A stretch of DNA of 64,000 nt. Origin: Sphaerisporangium siamense. Its GTDB lineage: Bacteria; Actinomycetota; Actinomycetes; Streptosporangiales; Streptosporangiaceae. The position numbers were made by a program, and so were the translations under genes. Positions 52,845-60,420 of this stretch are shown here, one piece after another (the stretch's first letter is position 1; each line of letters begins with the position of its first letter). Location: the NCBI RefSeq assembly GCF_014205275.1, contig NZ_JACHND010000001.1, positions 2,604,001 to 2,668,000 on the forward strand. Reading direction: 5' to 3'. The notes below the pieces were generated by a model, which searched no databases, was not told where the DNA came from, and saw only the letters and a list, made by a program, of their open reading frames with translations.

Positions 52845-53684
52845 ATGGGTAGGTGTGATTTGTCCACCGGTAAAGAGATAGACCCTCACGAATCCCCCCG
52901 GGCCCTGTTCGCCTACGAGCTGCGCCGGTTCCGGCAATCGGCGGAGCTCACGCAGAAACAACTCGGCGAGCGCATAGGGTTCTCCGACTCCATGGTCAAC
53001 CTGGTCGAACTGGCCAAACGCCCCCCGTCCCAGCGCTTCGCCGAACTCTGCGACCAGGCCCTCGGCCTCGACGGCACCATGGTCCGCCTCTACACGGCCA
53101 CCCGCTGGAAGCACTCCCCGGAACACTTCCGCCCATGGCTGGAGGAAGAACAGGAGGCCACGGGCCTGTGGTGCTGGGAGCCGACCATCATCCCCGGCCT
53201 GTTCCAGACGGAAGAGTACGCACGGCGGATTCTCGCATCCACGCCTGACATTACCCCTGATGAGGTCGAAGACCGCGTCGTCGCCCGTATGCAGCGCCGG
53301 GCGATGCTCAACCGTGCTAACCCGCCCGCTATCGGCGTCCTCATGGACGAAGCCGTCATCCGTCGGCCCATCGGTGGTGTGGCCGTCATGGGAGAGCAGT
53401 TGAGATTTCTGCTGGAGATGGCTCAGCATCCGCAGGTGACAATCCAGATCGTCCCGTACGCGACCGATGTGCATTGCGGTCTTGTGGGTGGATTCCTCAT
53501 CGCCGAACGGAATGGGTCTACCTACGCTGCGTTCGCGGGAGCACTGCCTTATGGGCGAACCGTCGACGATCAACCGACGCTCAACCGCTTGGCCCGCATG
53601 TATGACACGATCAGAGCAGAAGCCCTACCGTTCAGGCAGTCTCTACGCCTCATAGAGGAAGTGGTGAACCAAAGTGGCTCTTGA
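52845..53684 (+). CDS. XRE-family regulator with DUF5753 domain (WhiJ-like, locus 2)
   Basis: A 279-residue regulator with an XRE helix-turn-helix (AELTQKQLGERIGFSDSMVN) and a DUF5753 domain (EPTIIPGLFQTEEYARRILA; VTIQIVPYATDVHCGLVGGF). The start is uncertain: ATG 52845 is used, but TTG 52860 is better placed relative to an AGG, and longer forms are possible. Its last codons overlap the DUF397 start by 11 bp. That 3' end has been duplicated downstream together with the DUF397 gene. Confidence 0.88.
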   Translation: MGRCDLSTGKEIDPHESPRALFAYELRRFRQSAELTQKQLGERIGFSDSMVNLVELAKRPPSQRFAELCDQALGLDGTMVRLYTATRWKHSPEHFRPWLEEEQEATGLWCWEPTIIPGLFQTEEYARRILASTPDITPDEVEDRVVARMQRRAMLNRANPPAIGVLMDEAVIRRPIGGVAVMGEQLRFLLEMAQHPQVTIQIVPYATDVHCGLVGGFLIAERNGSTYAAFAGALPYGRTVDDQPTLNRLARMYDTIRAEALPFRQSLRLIEEVVNQSGS

Positions 53685-53880
53685 TTTACGGCACGCCCAG
53701 TGGCGGAAGAGCAGCTTTAGCGGGCCAGAGGGGGACAACTGCGTGGAGGTGGCCTCCAACCTCCCCGGCATCCGTGCCGTGCGTGACAGCAAGACCCCTG
53801 CCGGCCCCGCGCTGATCTTCTCCTCCAGCGCATGGACCAGATTCCTGACCTGCATCACAGACGGCACCCTGAACGTCTGA
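53674..53880 (+). CDS. DUF397 protein, first copy (locus 2)
   Basis: A 68-residue protein beginning with the family motif LRHAQWRKSSFSGPEGDNCV and followed by LPGIRAVRDSKTPAGPALIF and SAWTRFLTCITDG. The GTG overlaps the 3' end of the XRE partner gene, so it is translationally coupled to it. A hairpin terminator follows 13 bp after the stop. It is the presumed antagonist of the XRE protein. Confidence 0.9.
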   Translation: MALDLRHAQWRKSSFSGPEGDNCVEVASNLPGIRAVRDSKTPAGPALIFSSSAWTRFLTCITDGTLNV

Positions 53881-53893
53881 CCCGATCGACCTC

Positions 53894-53921
53894 CCCCTTC
53901 CGCTCCCAGGAGCGGAAGGGG
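53894..53921 (+). terminator. Hairpin terminator after the first DUF397 copy
   Basis: CCCCTTCCGCTC (53894-53905) pairs perfectly with GAGCGGAAGGGG (53910-53921). The same hairpin follows the second DUF397 gene. Confidence 0.82.
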
Positions 53922-53945
53922 AACGCTTGGGGAAGAAAAGGCCTT

Positions 53946-54040
53946 GTCCGGTTGAGGTGTGTAGACCCCGCCCGTACCGCGCCGTCGTGGTTGTTCGCCG
54001 CGTTCCCACCCGAGAACTGTCGGCCTGCGGCGGAAGGAAA
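53946..54040. repeat. Dispersed intergenic repeat, copy B
   Basis: Contains CCCGTACCGCGCCGTCGTGG, a degenerate CGCCGCGTTCCCACCCGAGA and GGCCTGCGGC, in the same order as copies A, C and D. It lies inside the first duplicated unit. Confidence 0.78.
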
Positions 54041-54145
54041 GGCGAGCCTGCATGCTGAGGCCGACCGTACGATGCGAAGGGCTGATCCGGCTCGCACGTC
54101 CGTTCCTACAGTCTCTACGCCGCATAGAGGAAGTGGTGAACCAAA

Positions 54146-54349
54146 GTGGCTCTTGATCTTCGGCACGCGCAGTGGCGGAAGAGCACCTTCAGTGGTCCCG
54201 AGGACAACTGCGTCGAGGTGGCCTCCAACCTTCCCGGTATCCGCGCCGTCCGTGACAGCAAGAACCCCACCGGGCCTGCACTGGTCTTCTCCTCCGGCAC
54301 ATGGACCATGTTCCTGGCCGGCATCACAGACGGCGCCCTGAACGCCTGA
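54146..54349 (+). CDS. DUF397 protein, second (duplicated) copy
   Basis: A 67-residue paralogue of the gene 472 bp upstream, with most residues identical; it differs by the loss of one glycine (GPEDNC) and changes such as GTWTMFLAGITDGALNA. Coding integrity and mostly conservative differences suggest it is still under selection or recently duplicated. It has lost its full-length XRE partner: only the last ~18 codons of that gene precede it. Expression would need read-through past the first terminator or a promoter in repeat B. Confidence 0.87.
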   Translation: MALDLRHAQWRKSTFSGPEDNCVEVASNLPGIRAVRDSKNPTGPALVFSSGTWTMFLAGITDGALNA

Positions 54350-54363
54350 CCCGATCGACCTTT

Positions 54364-54389
54364 CCCTTCCGCTCCCAGGAGCGGAAGGG
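54364..54389 (+). terminator. Hairpin terminator after the second DUF397 copy
   Basis: CCCTTCCGCTCC (54364-54375) pairs with GGAGCGGAAGGG (54378-54389), a near-copy of the hairpin at 53894-53921. Confidence 0.8.
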
Positions 54390-54412
54390 GAACACTCGAG
54401 GAATAAGCCTTG

Positions 54413-54503
54413 TCCGGCTGAGCTGTGTGAACCCCACCCGTACCGCGCCGTCGTGGTCGCTCACCGCGATCCCACCCATAACCTTCCGGCCTGCGGCAGC
54501 GGT
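54413..54503. repeat. Dispersed intergenic repeat, copy C
   Basis: Core CCCGTACCGCGCCGTCGTGG followed by CGCTCACCGCGATCCCACCC and GGCCTGCGGC. It lies inside the second duplicated unit and is followed to about 54540 by further degenerate GGCCTGCGG units. Confidence 0.8.
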
Positions 54504-54570
54504 GCGAACAGTCCTCGCGGCCTGCGGTAGTGGGGGCCGTTGTTTGCGGTCTTTGAGGGGAGGGAGATTT

Positions 54571-54720
54571 GTCGGCTGAGGTTGTGGATCCCACCCGTAC
54601 CGCGCCGTCGTGGTCGCTCACCGCGATCCCACCCACAAACCTCCCGGCCTGCGGCAGCGGTGCAAACAGTTCTCCCGGCCTGCGGCAGTGGCGGCAGGGG
54701 AGCAGCCCTCCTGGCCTGCG
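54571..54720. repeat. Dispersed intergenic repeat, copy D with array
   Basis: The same core as copy C is followed by three GGCCTGCGGC units spaced about 32-36 bp. It is the left arm of an approximately 150-bp inverted repeat whose right arm is copy E; between them is a hydrolase gene fragment. Confidence 0.8.
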
Positions 54721-54859
54721 GCGCGCGCTCATCCCCGATGTGCAAGCCGAGCTGTGGCCGGACGCCACCCACTCGATCGCAGGCCAGTACGCCACCGAGG
54801 TCAACGAGCGGGTCCTGCGCTTCATCAACTCGGTCGGCGCCGCCACTCCAACTCCCTGA
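54716..54859 (+). pseudogene. C-terminal fragment of an alpha/beta-hydrolase gene
   Basis: Only about 47 codons remain. They encode RRALIPDVQAELWPDATHSI and AGQYATEVNERVLRFINSV before a stop, which resembles the end of alpha/beta-hydrolases, including the catalytic-histidine segment (ATHSIAGQ). Upstream the frame passes into repeat copy D, so the 5' part has been replaced or lost. It is flanked by inverted repeats D and E. Confidence 0.65.
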
Positions 54860-54892
54860 CCTCCCACTCGGCCCTTCGCCACCTGCCTATGG

Positions 54893-55065
54893 CGCACGCT
54901 TCTGCCGCAGGCCGGAAGGATTGTTCTCCGTCGCCGCTGTCGCAGGCTGGGAGGACTGTTCCCCTGCCGCCACTGCCGCAGGCCGGGAAGGTTGGGGGTG
55001 GGATCGCGGTGAGCGAGCACGACGGCGGGGCACGGGTGGGTTCTACAACCTCAGCCGGTAACGCC
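54893..55065. repeat. Dispersed intergenic repeat, copy E (inverted)
   Basis: Read on the minus strand it gives CCCGTGCCCCGCCGTCGTGC, then CGCTCACCGCGATCCCACCC and three spaced units like GGCCTGCGGC, mirroring copy D. It ends close to the upstream side of the YCII-like gene. Confidence 0.8.
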
Positions 55066-55112
55066 CTTTTCTCCTAGAGCGTGTCTCTTTGATCGTGGGC
55101 TACCCTCCGGTC

Positions 55113-55445
55113 ATGGGTAAGTTTCTCGCTGTCCTGAACGGCGCGGCCGACAACGCTGACAAGGCGAAGTTCACCGAGCAGCAGCAGACTGAGTTCATGA
55201 ATGCGTGGGCGGTGTGGGCTCAGAAGAACGAGCACGCCCTGATCGATCCCGGGGCGCCACTCTTTCGTAAGAAGTTGGTGACGACCCGAGGCGTCGAGGA
55301 CTTCACCGACTCGAAGACCGGATACGCGATCGTGGAGGCCGAGACACATGAAGACGCGGCGCGGCTCTTCAGTGACCACCCTCATATCGCTTTGCTGCCA
55401 GGGAACTCGATCGAGGTCCTTGAGTGCCCGCCTATCCCGTCCTGA
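55113..55445 (+). CDS. YCII-related small protein
   Basis: A 110-residue protein, MGKFLAVLNGAADNADKAKF, with KKLVTTRGVEDF and a closing GYAIVEAETHEDAARLFSDH followed by IEVLECPPIPS. The alternating strand-helix pattern fits the dimeric ferredoxin-like YCII/DGPF family, common in actinomycetes near sigma factors or antibiotic-stress genes. Function is unknown. ATG 55113 is used; no strong ribosome binding site is visible. Confidence 0.7.
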   Translation: MGKFLAVLNGAADNADKAKFTEQQQTEFMNAWAVWAQKNEHALIDPGAPLFRKKLVTTRGVEDFTDSKTGYAIVEAETHEDAARLFSDHPHIALLPGNSIEVLECPPIPS

Positions 55446-55478
55446 GTTCTGCTTCCTTCGCGTACCCGCTCAGATCGG

Positions 55479-56060
55479 TCAAGGGCGCACCCGATAGCGC
55501 AGGTGAAGCACCCGGTCGCCCTGAATCACCACGTCAGGATCCTCCAACAGGTGCTGCGCGTGGACTGCCCCGAAGTAGCGCTTGCCGGACCCGAACACGA
55601 CGGGTACGACGTCCATGCGCACCTCGTCGATCAGGCCCGCGGCGAGCACCTGGCCACCGACGTCGCCGGCGGCGACCTCGACCATGCGGTCACCCGCAAG
55701 CTCCTGCGCCTTGGCCACGGCCGCCTCGACGCCGTCGACGAAGTGAAACGGCGCCTCGGGGTCCCAGCCCTCGGGCATCGGCCGGTGCGACACGACGACC
55801 ACGTGGTCGATGCCGCCCGGCGGCTTGCCGCCCCAGCCGTCCGTCAGGTCGAAGACGTGGCGGCCGACGATCGTGACTCCGATCTGGTCCCAGTACGGCC
55901 GGGTGTAGTCGTAGGAGGTCTGCGACACTTTCAGCGCGCCGCTCTCGTCCAACGGGACGTCACCGCTGGACAACCAGTCGAACAGCGGTCCGGGCTGGTC
56001 GTTCTCGTCCGCGACGAAGCCGTCCACCGACACCGAGCTGTACATGACCACCTTGCCCAC
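55479..56060 (-). CDS. RibD C-terminal / dihydrofolate reductase-like protein
   Basis: A 193-residue protein of the RibD_C/DHFR-like family: VVMYSSVSVDGFVADENDQP, GVTIVGRHVFDLTDGWGG, DHVVVVSHRPMPEGW, GDVGGQVLAAGLIDEVRMDV and VPVVFGSGKRYFG. These bind NADPH and are widespread single-domain reductases of unknown substrate. GTG 56060 follows GAGGAGAG. It converges on the YCII-like gene. It is not a folate-essential DHFR, which has a different active-site pattern. Confidence 0.88.
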   Translation of the reverse strand: MGKVVMYSSVSVDGFVADENDQPGPLFDWLSSGDVPLDESGALKVSQTSYDYTRPYWDQIGVTIVGRHVFDLTDGWGGKPPGGIDHVVVVSHRPMPEGWDPEAPFHFVDGVEAAVAKAQELAGDRMVEVAAGDVGGQVLAAGLIDEVRMDVVPVVFGSGKRYFGAVHAQHLLEDPDVVIQGDRVLHLRYRVRP

Positions 56061-56126
56061 GGGGGCTCTCCTCTGCTTTGGGGTGCCCCAAATTAGCGTG
56101 TCGTGAGCTGTCGCTCTTGTAAGAAA

Positions 56127-56966
56127 TCAATCGGCCGGCAGCGGCCAACCGTCCAGCGCGTGGCCGGGATGTTCGCGCAGGAACCGCCGTCGGACTTCGA
56201 CGTACCGGGTCGGCGTGAGCCCGGTGAACGCCCGGAACTCGTGGCCGAAGTGGGCCTGGTCGAAGTAGCCTGCGCCCCCGGCGAGGTCGCCCCAGTCGAT
56301 CGGTCCGGCGGGGTCGATCGCGAACACGGTGGCGGTGAAGCGGTAGGTGCGGGCCAGCCGCTTCGGCGTGACGCCGATGAGCTCCTTGAACCGCTGTGCC
56401 AGATGAGTGCCGCTGACACCGGCTGCCACGCTCAGGTCGCCGATCGCCACCGCCCCGCTGGTCGCCGCGATGACGCTGCTCGTATGGCGGACCAGCCCCA
56501 GGCCGGCGGTCTCACACAGCCGTCGCATCAGCTCCTCCTCGAGCAGCGTCAGCATCTCGTGCGGTCCGTCCGCCGTGGCCAGCCGGTCTCGCAGCTCAGC
56601 GATGGCGGGCCGGCCCCAAACCTGCTCCACCGTCACCGGCCGGTCACACAGCTCGGCCGCGGGCATCGGCAGGAACGGCGCCGGCCCCCACGGCTTGAAG
56701 TGCACGCCGACGGACCGGGTCTCCGGCGGATAGCCGAACTCGAAGGCGCGGGTGGGCATGGTGACCACGCAGCCGTCGGCGTACTCGGCCGTTTCGATGT
56801 CGGTGCCGGCGCGGATGCGGAACGGCGCCCCGAGGTTGACGATGAGCAACGCCGCCGGCATCGGCGGCAGCGTCAGCCGGGCGTACGGCGACGCACCCTC
56901 CAGGTAGTAAAGGTCGTCGATCAGCCCGTCCAGCGGCGGTCGCGGCACTCTGGACACGTACTCCAC
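56127..56966 (-). CDS. AraC-family transcriptional regulator
   Basis: A 279-residue regulator beginning at GTG 56966 (VEYVSRVPRPPLDGLIDDLY). The N-terminal ~160 residues form a ligand domain with LTLPPMPAALLIVNLGAPFR and FGYPPETRSVGVHFKPWG. The C-terminal AraC helix-turn-helix pair includes SVAAGVSGTHLAQRFKELIG and FDQAHFGHEFRAFTGLTPTR. The start is placed by family resemblance; no strong ribosome binding site is present. It lies 50 bp downstream of a TIGR03086-type gene on the same strand. Confidence 0.85.
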   Translation of the reverse strand: MEYVSRVPRPPLDGLIDDLYYLEGASPYARLTLPPMPAALLIVNLGAPFRIRAGTDIETAEYADGCVVTMPTRAFEFGYPPETRSVGVHFKPWGPAPFLPMPAAELCDRPVTVEQVWGRPAIAELRDRLATADGPHEMLTLLEEELMRRLCETAGLGLVRHTSSVIAATSGAVAIGDLSVAAGVSGTHLAQRFKELIGVTPKRLARTYRFTATVFAIDPAGPIDWGDLAGGAGYFDQAHFGHEFRAFTGLTPTRYVEVRRRFLREHPGHALDGWPLPAD

Positions 56967-57016
56967 GCCGACAGTATCGCCCCACTTGCCGAACTTGATG
57001 TGGTGGACGTCGATCG

Positions 57017-57643
57017 TCAGTGCGGGGCGCGGCCGAGGTAGCGGAGCAGTTCGTCGACGACCGGGGTGGCGGAAGGACTGTCGGCGGCCTCGGCCTCGAC
57101 CACGGGAGCGTAGGCGCCCCACTGGCGCAGGGGTTCGACGGTTCCCCGCGCGGCGGCGAGAAGGTGGCCTGCGAGTTCGTCGTCGAGCGGGGACGGGCGG
57201 CCCGTGGCGATCGCGATGTCCCATGCGTGCACGCCGGCGTCGAGCGCGCACATCACCGCGGCGACCGGAGTGGGCAGGTCACCGTGCGGTAGCGGCGTCG
57301 GAACGGTCTCGGTGTCGTCGGACACCGTCGCCCACGCCAGGGCGGTCCGCTCGATGGCGTCCTTCACCAGCTCTGCCGCAGTGCCGTCGATGGCTCCTGA
57401 AGGCGAGAAGGGGTCGTAGGCCGGACCGTTTCCGATGCCGAGCATCTTCGCGTAGGCGAGCTGGTCGGCCGCGGCGTGCTGGATCACCTGGGTGACCGTC
57501 CATTCCGAGCACGGGGTGGCGTTGTCTCCCTGGCCGTCCCGCACACCGGCGACGCTGTTCTCCAGCACCCGGTACGAGGCGGCCAGCACCTCACGCCAGA
57601 CCGGCTGCAGGGAGGTGACGGCGGCGCTGTCGGTGGTGTTCAT
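57017..57643 (-). CDS. TIGR03086/maleylpyruvate isomerase-type DinB-fold protein
   Basis: A 208-residue protein with CSEWTVTQVIQHAAADQLAY, then ALDAGVHAWDIAIATGRPSP and LAGHLLAAARGTVEPLRQWG, typical of the TIGR03086 branch of mycothiol-dependent maleylpyruvate isomerase-like proteins. The conserved histidines suggest a metal site. It is a plausible mycothiol-dependent detoxification enzyme, fitting the mshB gene nearby. It is divergent from a WYL regulator with a palindromic operator between, so it may be that regulator's target. Confidence 0.82.
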   Translation of the reverse strand: MNTTDSAAVTSLQPVWREVLAASYRVLENSVAGVRDGQGDNATPCSEWTVTQVIQHAAADQLAYAKMLGIGNGPAYDPFSPSGAIDGTAAELVKDAIERTALAWATVSDDTETVPTPLPHGDLPTPVAAVMCALDAGVHAWDIAIATGRPSPLDDELAGHLLAAARGTVEPLRQWGAYAPVVEAEAADSPSATPVVDELLRYLGRAPH

Positions 57644-57690
57644 GATCTCGCCTTTCGATCTCTTCCTTGCCTGTGACACCAACCTAAGGG

Positions 57691-57719
57691 CCTATTAGGC
57701 TACTTTCGTTCCTAATAGG
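57691..57719. promoter_or_regulatory. WYL-regulator operator
   Basis: CCTATTAGG (57691-57699) and CCTAATAGG (57711-57719) are perfect inverted copies with centres 20 bp apart, two DNA turns. They lie between the divergent TIGR03086-type and WYL genes. Confidence 0.7.
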
Positions 57720-57738
57720 TCTCCGGGATGAGAAATCG

Positions 57739-58701
57739 ATGGCTCCGACGACGACCCGAGTGCTGCGCCTGCTGTCCCTGCTGCAGGATCGGTCACACAC
57801 CGGCCGCGAACTCGCCGAGCGCCTCGGCGTCACCGAACGCACACTGCGGCAGGACATCCAGCGGCTCCGTGAACTCGGCTATCCGGTGCACGCCACGCGC
57901 GGCGCGGTGGGCGGGTACCGGATCGGACAGGGCGCGAAGATGCCCCCGCTGCTGCTCGACGACGACGAGGCGGTGGCCGTGGCGCTGGCCGTCGGCCTGG
58001 CAGAGGACGGCTCCACCGGGATCGCGGACATCGACGCCAGCCTCACCCAAGCGCTCGCCAAGCTCCAGCAGATCCTCCCGAAACGCCTGCAGCGCAAGGT
58101 GACCGCCCTGCGGTCGGCCACCGCGGTCGGGCCCGCCACGGTCGGCTCCCGGGAGCCGGACGCCCCGGTGCCCGCCGCCACCCTCACCGTCGTCGCGGGC
58201 GCGATCCGCGACGGCGCGACCCTGTCGGTGACCCGCGCCGACATCGAAACCGAGGTGGAGCCGTACCGCCTGATCAGTTGGCGCCGCCGCTGGTTCCTGG
58301 TCGCCTACGACCTCGGCGCGCACGCCTGGCGGGCGCTGCCCGTCGCCGGCCTGACCCGCGTCCGGTCCGCGTCCCGCCGTTTCGCCGCCCGCTCCCTGCC
58401 CGACGACGACCTCGTCGCCTTCGTTCTGCGCGAAGTAGCCCAGACCGGCTGGAAAGTCCACGCCCGCGTCACCGTCCTCGCCCCCGCCGAGACCGTGATC
58501 GCCCGCATCAACCCCGCCGTCGGCGTCGTCGAAGCCGTCGACTCCCACACCAGCGTCCTCGTCACCGGTGCCGACGCTCTGGAGACCATCGCCATCTACC
58601 TCAGCATGCTGATGATGGACTTCCGCGTCGACGGCCCGCCTGAACTGGTCGCCCACATCCGCACCCTCGCCCGCCGCTACACCCAAGCCCTCGACGATTA
58701 G
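57739..58701 (+). CDS. HTH-WYL (YafY-type) transcriptional regulator
   Basis: A 320-residue regulator: an HTH_11 winged helix (HTGRELAERLGVTERTLRQD, about 20-40; GAVGGYRIGQGAKMPPLLLD) is followed by a WYL domain (about 145-215, with EVEPYRLISWRRRWFLVAYD) and a C-terminal WCX extension. WYL proteins bind nucleic acids or nucleotides as ligands and often control DNA-damage or defence genes. Here it most likely controls the divergent TIGR03086-type gene through the CCTATTAGG dyad. The ATG lies at 57739. Confidence 0.92.
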   Translation: MAPTTTRVLRLLSLLQDRSHTGRELAERLGVTERTLRQDIQRLRELGYPVHATRGAVGGYRIGQGAKMPPLLLDDDEAVAVALAVGLAEDGSTGIADIDASLTQALAKLQQILPKRLQRKVTALRSATAVGPATVGSREPDAPVPAATLTVVAGAIRDGATLSVTRADIETEVEPYRLISWRRRWFLVAYDLGAHAWRALPVAGLTRVRSASRRFAARSLPDDDLVAFVLREVAQTGWKVHARVTVLAPAETVIARINPAVGVVEAVDSHTSVLVTGADALETIAIYLSMLMMDFRVDGPPELVAHIRTLARRYTQALDD

Positions 58702-58854
58702 GTGTACTGACCGCAGGCGACCATTCTTAGAACGCAATCCCGGACAAGGGATCGCCGTATTCGTATTGCGAACCGAATGGGTGCGTACGCGAACTTCACA
58801 TGGTTCTCCTGCGTCTTACCGGTAGAAGCGATCGCCTGTGTTCTGGAGTCGCAG

Positions 58855-59523
58855 ATGCCGAATCATCAAATACGTGCAGGGCTTATCGTGTTCGGACTCG
58901 CGGGGCTGTGCGTGTTGCTCGCGCTGTTCTGGTCGCCGATGTGGATCACATCGGTCGTGCTGTGGGGCGGGGCGGCGGGCTTCACCTGGGTGGGAGCCAG
59001 GACGATGCTGGGCAAGATCAAAGCCGTGCGTGCGCAGGACCCTCAGCAGCCCCCTTTCCCCGGGGCGGCGCGGCCTGGCGCCTCGATCCAGGAACCTGCC
59101 GGACAGTCCTGGCCGCAGGGGACGGTCGCCAACCCTGCGCCTCCCGGACAGTCGCGGCAGCAGTGGACGTTCGCGAAACCGTCACCTCCTCCGCACCCTG
59201 GCGTCGCGCCCATGGACGGCTTACCGCCGAGAACCGAGCCTCACGCGCTACCGGGGCAAGCGGAGCAGGCCGCTTTCGAGGCGGCGGTGCTGGAATCCGC
59301 GAAACGGGTGGCGCACGGTATGCGCCGTGCCCTGATCGTGCTCTCCCTCGTCGTTCTGGTGCCCTTGATTCTGTTACTGGCCGTGGGGGCGGTCGTCTCG
59401 TTCTTCCGGGGCGACTTTTTCACCGGCGCCGGCATGGGCGGGGTCTGCGCGTACGTGGTCTGGTACTGCCGTGGTCCGCTGAGAAAGTGGCGGGAATGGG
59501 CGCCTTTCGTCGAGCGCGACTGA
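58855..59523 (+). CDS. Membrane protein with two helix pairs and Pro-rich linker
   Basis: A 222-residue protein from ATG 58855, 7 nt after GGAG. Two helices at the N-terminus (about 6-25 and 28-45) precede a Pro/Gln-rich loop with two FP/QxW-type repeats, then two more helices (about 160-180 and 185-205) and a basic end (RGPLRKWREWAPFVERD). No known family is recognised. It stands alone between a WYL regulator and an SDR gene. Confidence 0.72.
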   Translation: MPNHQIRAGLIVFGLAGLCVLLALFWSPMWITSVVLWGGAAGFTWVGARTMLGKIKAVRAQDPQQPPFPGAARPGASIQEPAGQSWPQGTVANPAPPGQSRQQWTFAKPSPPPHPGVAPMDGLPPRTEPHALPGQAEQAAFEAAVLESAKRVAHGMRRALIVLSLVVLVPLILLLAVGAVVSFFRGDFFTGAGMGGVCAYVVWYCRGPLRKWREWAPFVERD

Positions 59524-59558
59524 TGATGCCGGCACCCCGACCAGGGAGTACGAGAGGG

Positions 59559-60332
59559 TCACGAGCCGGCGATGACGGCGACCCCTATGCGTCCGCCGTC
59601 CACGTCGACGACGGTCCCGTGCACGAATTCCGCCTCGTCGGAGGCCAGGTACAGAGCGGCGGAGGCGATCGCGTCCGGGTGGCCCGCTCGGCCGGCCGGG
59701 GTGCCGACCATCAAAGCCTCGCCGGGATACTCCGCCTCCGGCGCGAGGTCGGGCGTGCGGATGACCCCGGGAGACACCGCGTTCACCCGGATGCCCATGG
59801 ACGCGAACTCCGAGTCCCATGCCCGCGTCAGGGTCTCCAGCGCTCCCTTGGTCGAGCTGTAGAGAGCCCCCACGGGGATGCCCATCCGCGCCACCCAGCT
59901 TCCCAGGTTGACGATCGTCCCGCCGCCGGCCGCCGCCATCGCGGGCACCACGGACTGGGTGAGGAAGAACGGCGCTTTGACGTTGACCGCGTAGACCCGG
60001 TCGAAGGTCTCGTCGTCGGTGGTCATCGTGGTGGCCGCCGGGAAGATGCCCGCGTTGTTGACGAGGATGTCGATACGGCCGCCGAGTGCGGCGAGCGCGG
60101 CGTCGGCGAGCGCCTTGCTCGCCTGTGGGGTGCCGTCGAGGTCGGCGCGCACGAAGTCGGCCCGGCCGCCGCCGGCGCGAATTCCGGCCACGACCGACTC
60201 TCCTTTGGCCGCGTCGCGTCCGGAGACGATCACGTGCGCGCCTTCCGCCGCGAAGAGGCGGGCCACTGAGCGTCCGATGTTGCTGGTCGAACCGGTGATG
60301 AGGGCGGTCTTGCCGTCCAGTCGCTTGGTCAT
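59559..60332 (-). CDS. Short-chain dehydrogenase/reductase
   Basis: A 257-residue SDR. The cofactor motif is TGSTSNIGRSVARLFA, an unusual TGxxxxIG variant, followed by NNAGIFP. The catalytic tetrad includes S in NLGSWVARMG and YSSTK, and SPGVIRTPDL is also present. ATG 60332 is chosen because the N-terminus MTKRLDGKTALITGS fits the family. It acts in the cytoplasm on an unknown alcohol/ketone. A perfect 10-bp inverted repeat lies 22 bp upstream of the start, and a MarR-type gene follows upstream on the same strand. Confidence 0.9.
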   Translation of the reverse strand: MTKRLDGKTALITGSTSNIGRSVARLFAAEGAHVIVSGRDAAKGESVVAGIRAGGGRADFVRADLDGTPQASKALADAALAALGGRIDILVNNAGIFPAATTMTTDDETFDRVYAVNVKAPFFLTQSVVPAMAAAGGGTIVNLGSWVARMGIPVGALYSSTKGALETLTRAWDSEFASMGIRVNAVSPGVIRTPDLAPEAEYPGEALMVGTPAGRAGHPDAIASAALYLASDEAEFVHGTVVDVDGGRIGVAVIAGS

Positions 60333-60353
60333 GGCAGCGAACGTACGACGCCG

Positions 60354-60377
60354 TTTTTGGACTCGCAAGTCCAAAAA
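60354..60377. promoter_or_regulatory. Inverted repeat before the SDR gene
   Basis: TTTTTGGACT (60354-60363) and AGTCCAAAAA (60368-60377) are perfect inverted copies around CGCA. The element is 22-45 bp upstream of the SDR start and may be an operator; with its A/T-runs, terminator activity for the upstream MarR gene is also conceivable. Confidence 0.6.
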
Positions 60378-60420
60378 ATGAGGCTCGCTGACGGTTCGCC
60401 AGGCGAAAGGCCAGGGTGTG

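Larger units (their letters stand above)
53628..54571 (+). repeat. Tandem duplication of a ~472-bp unit
   Basis: Two consecutive units start near 53628 and 54100. Each carries the last ~18 codons of the XRE gene, a complete DUF397 gene, the same hairpin terminator and a dispersed intergenic repeat (copies B and C). Homologous features are offset by 472 bp (GTG 53674 and 54146). Similarity fades after about 54030/54503. The second unit's XRE tail is non-functional, being only a fragment. Confidence 0.88.

Noticed and set aside
54413-55065. Repeat cluster considered as an insertion sequence
   Set aside because: No transposase frame, no target duplication identified and copies are partly inverted; classed as a dispersed repeat instead.
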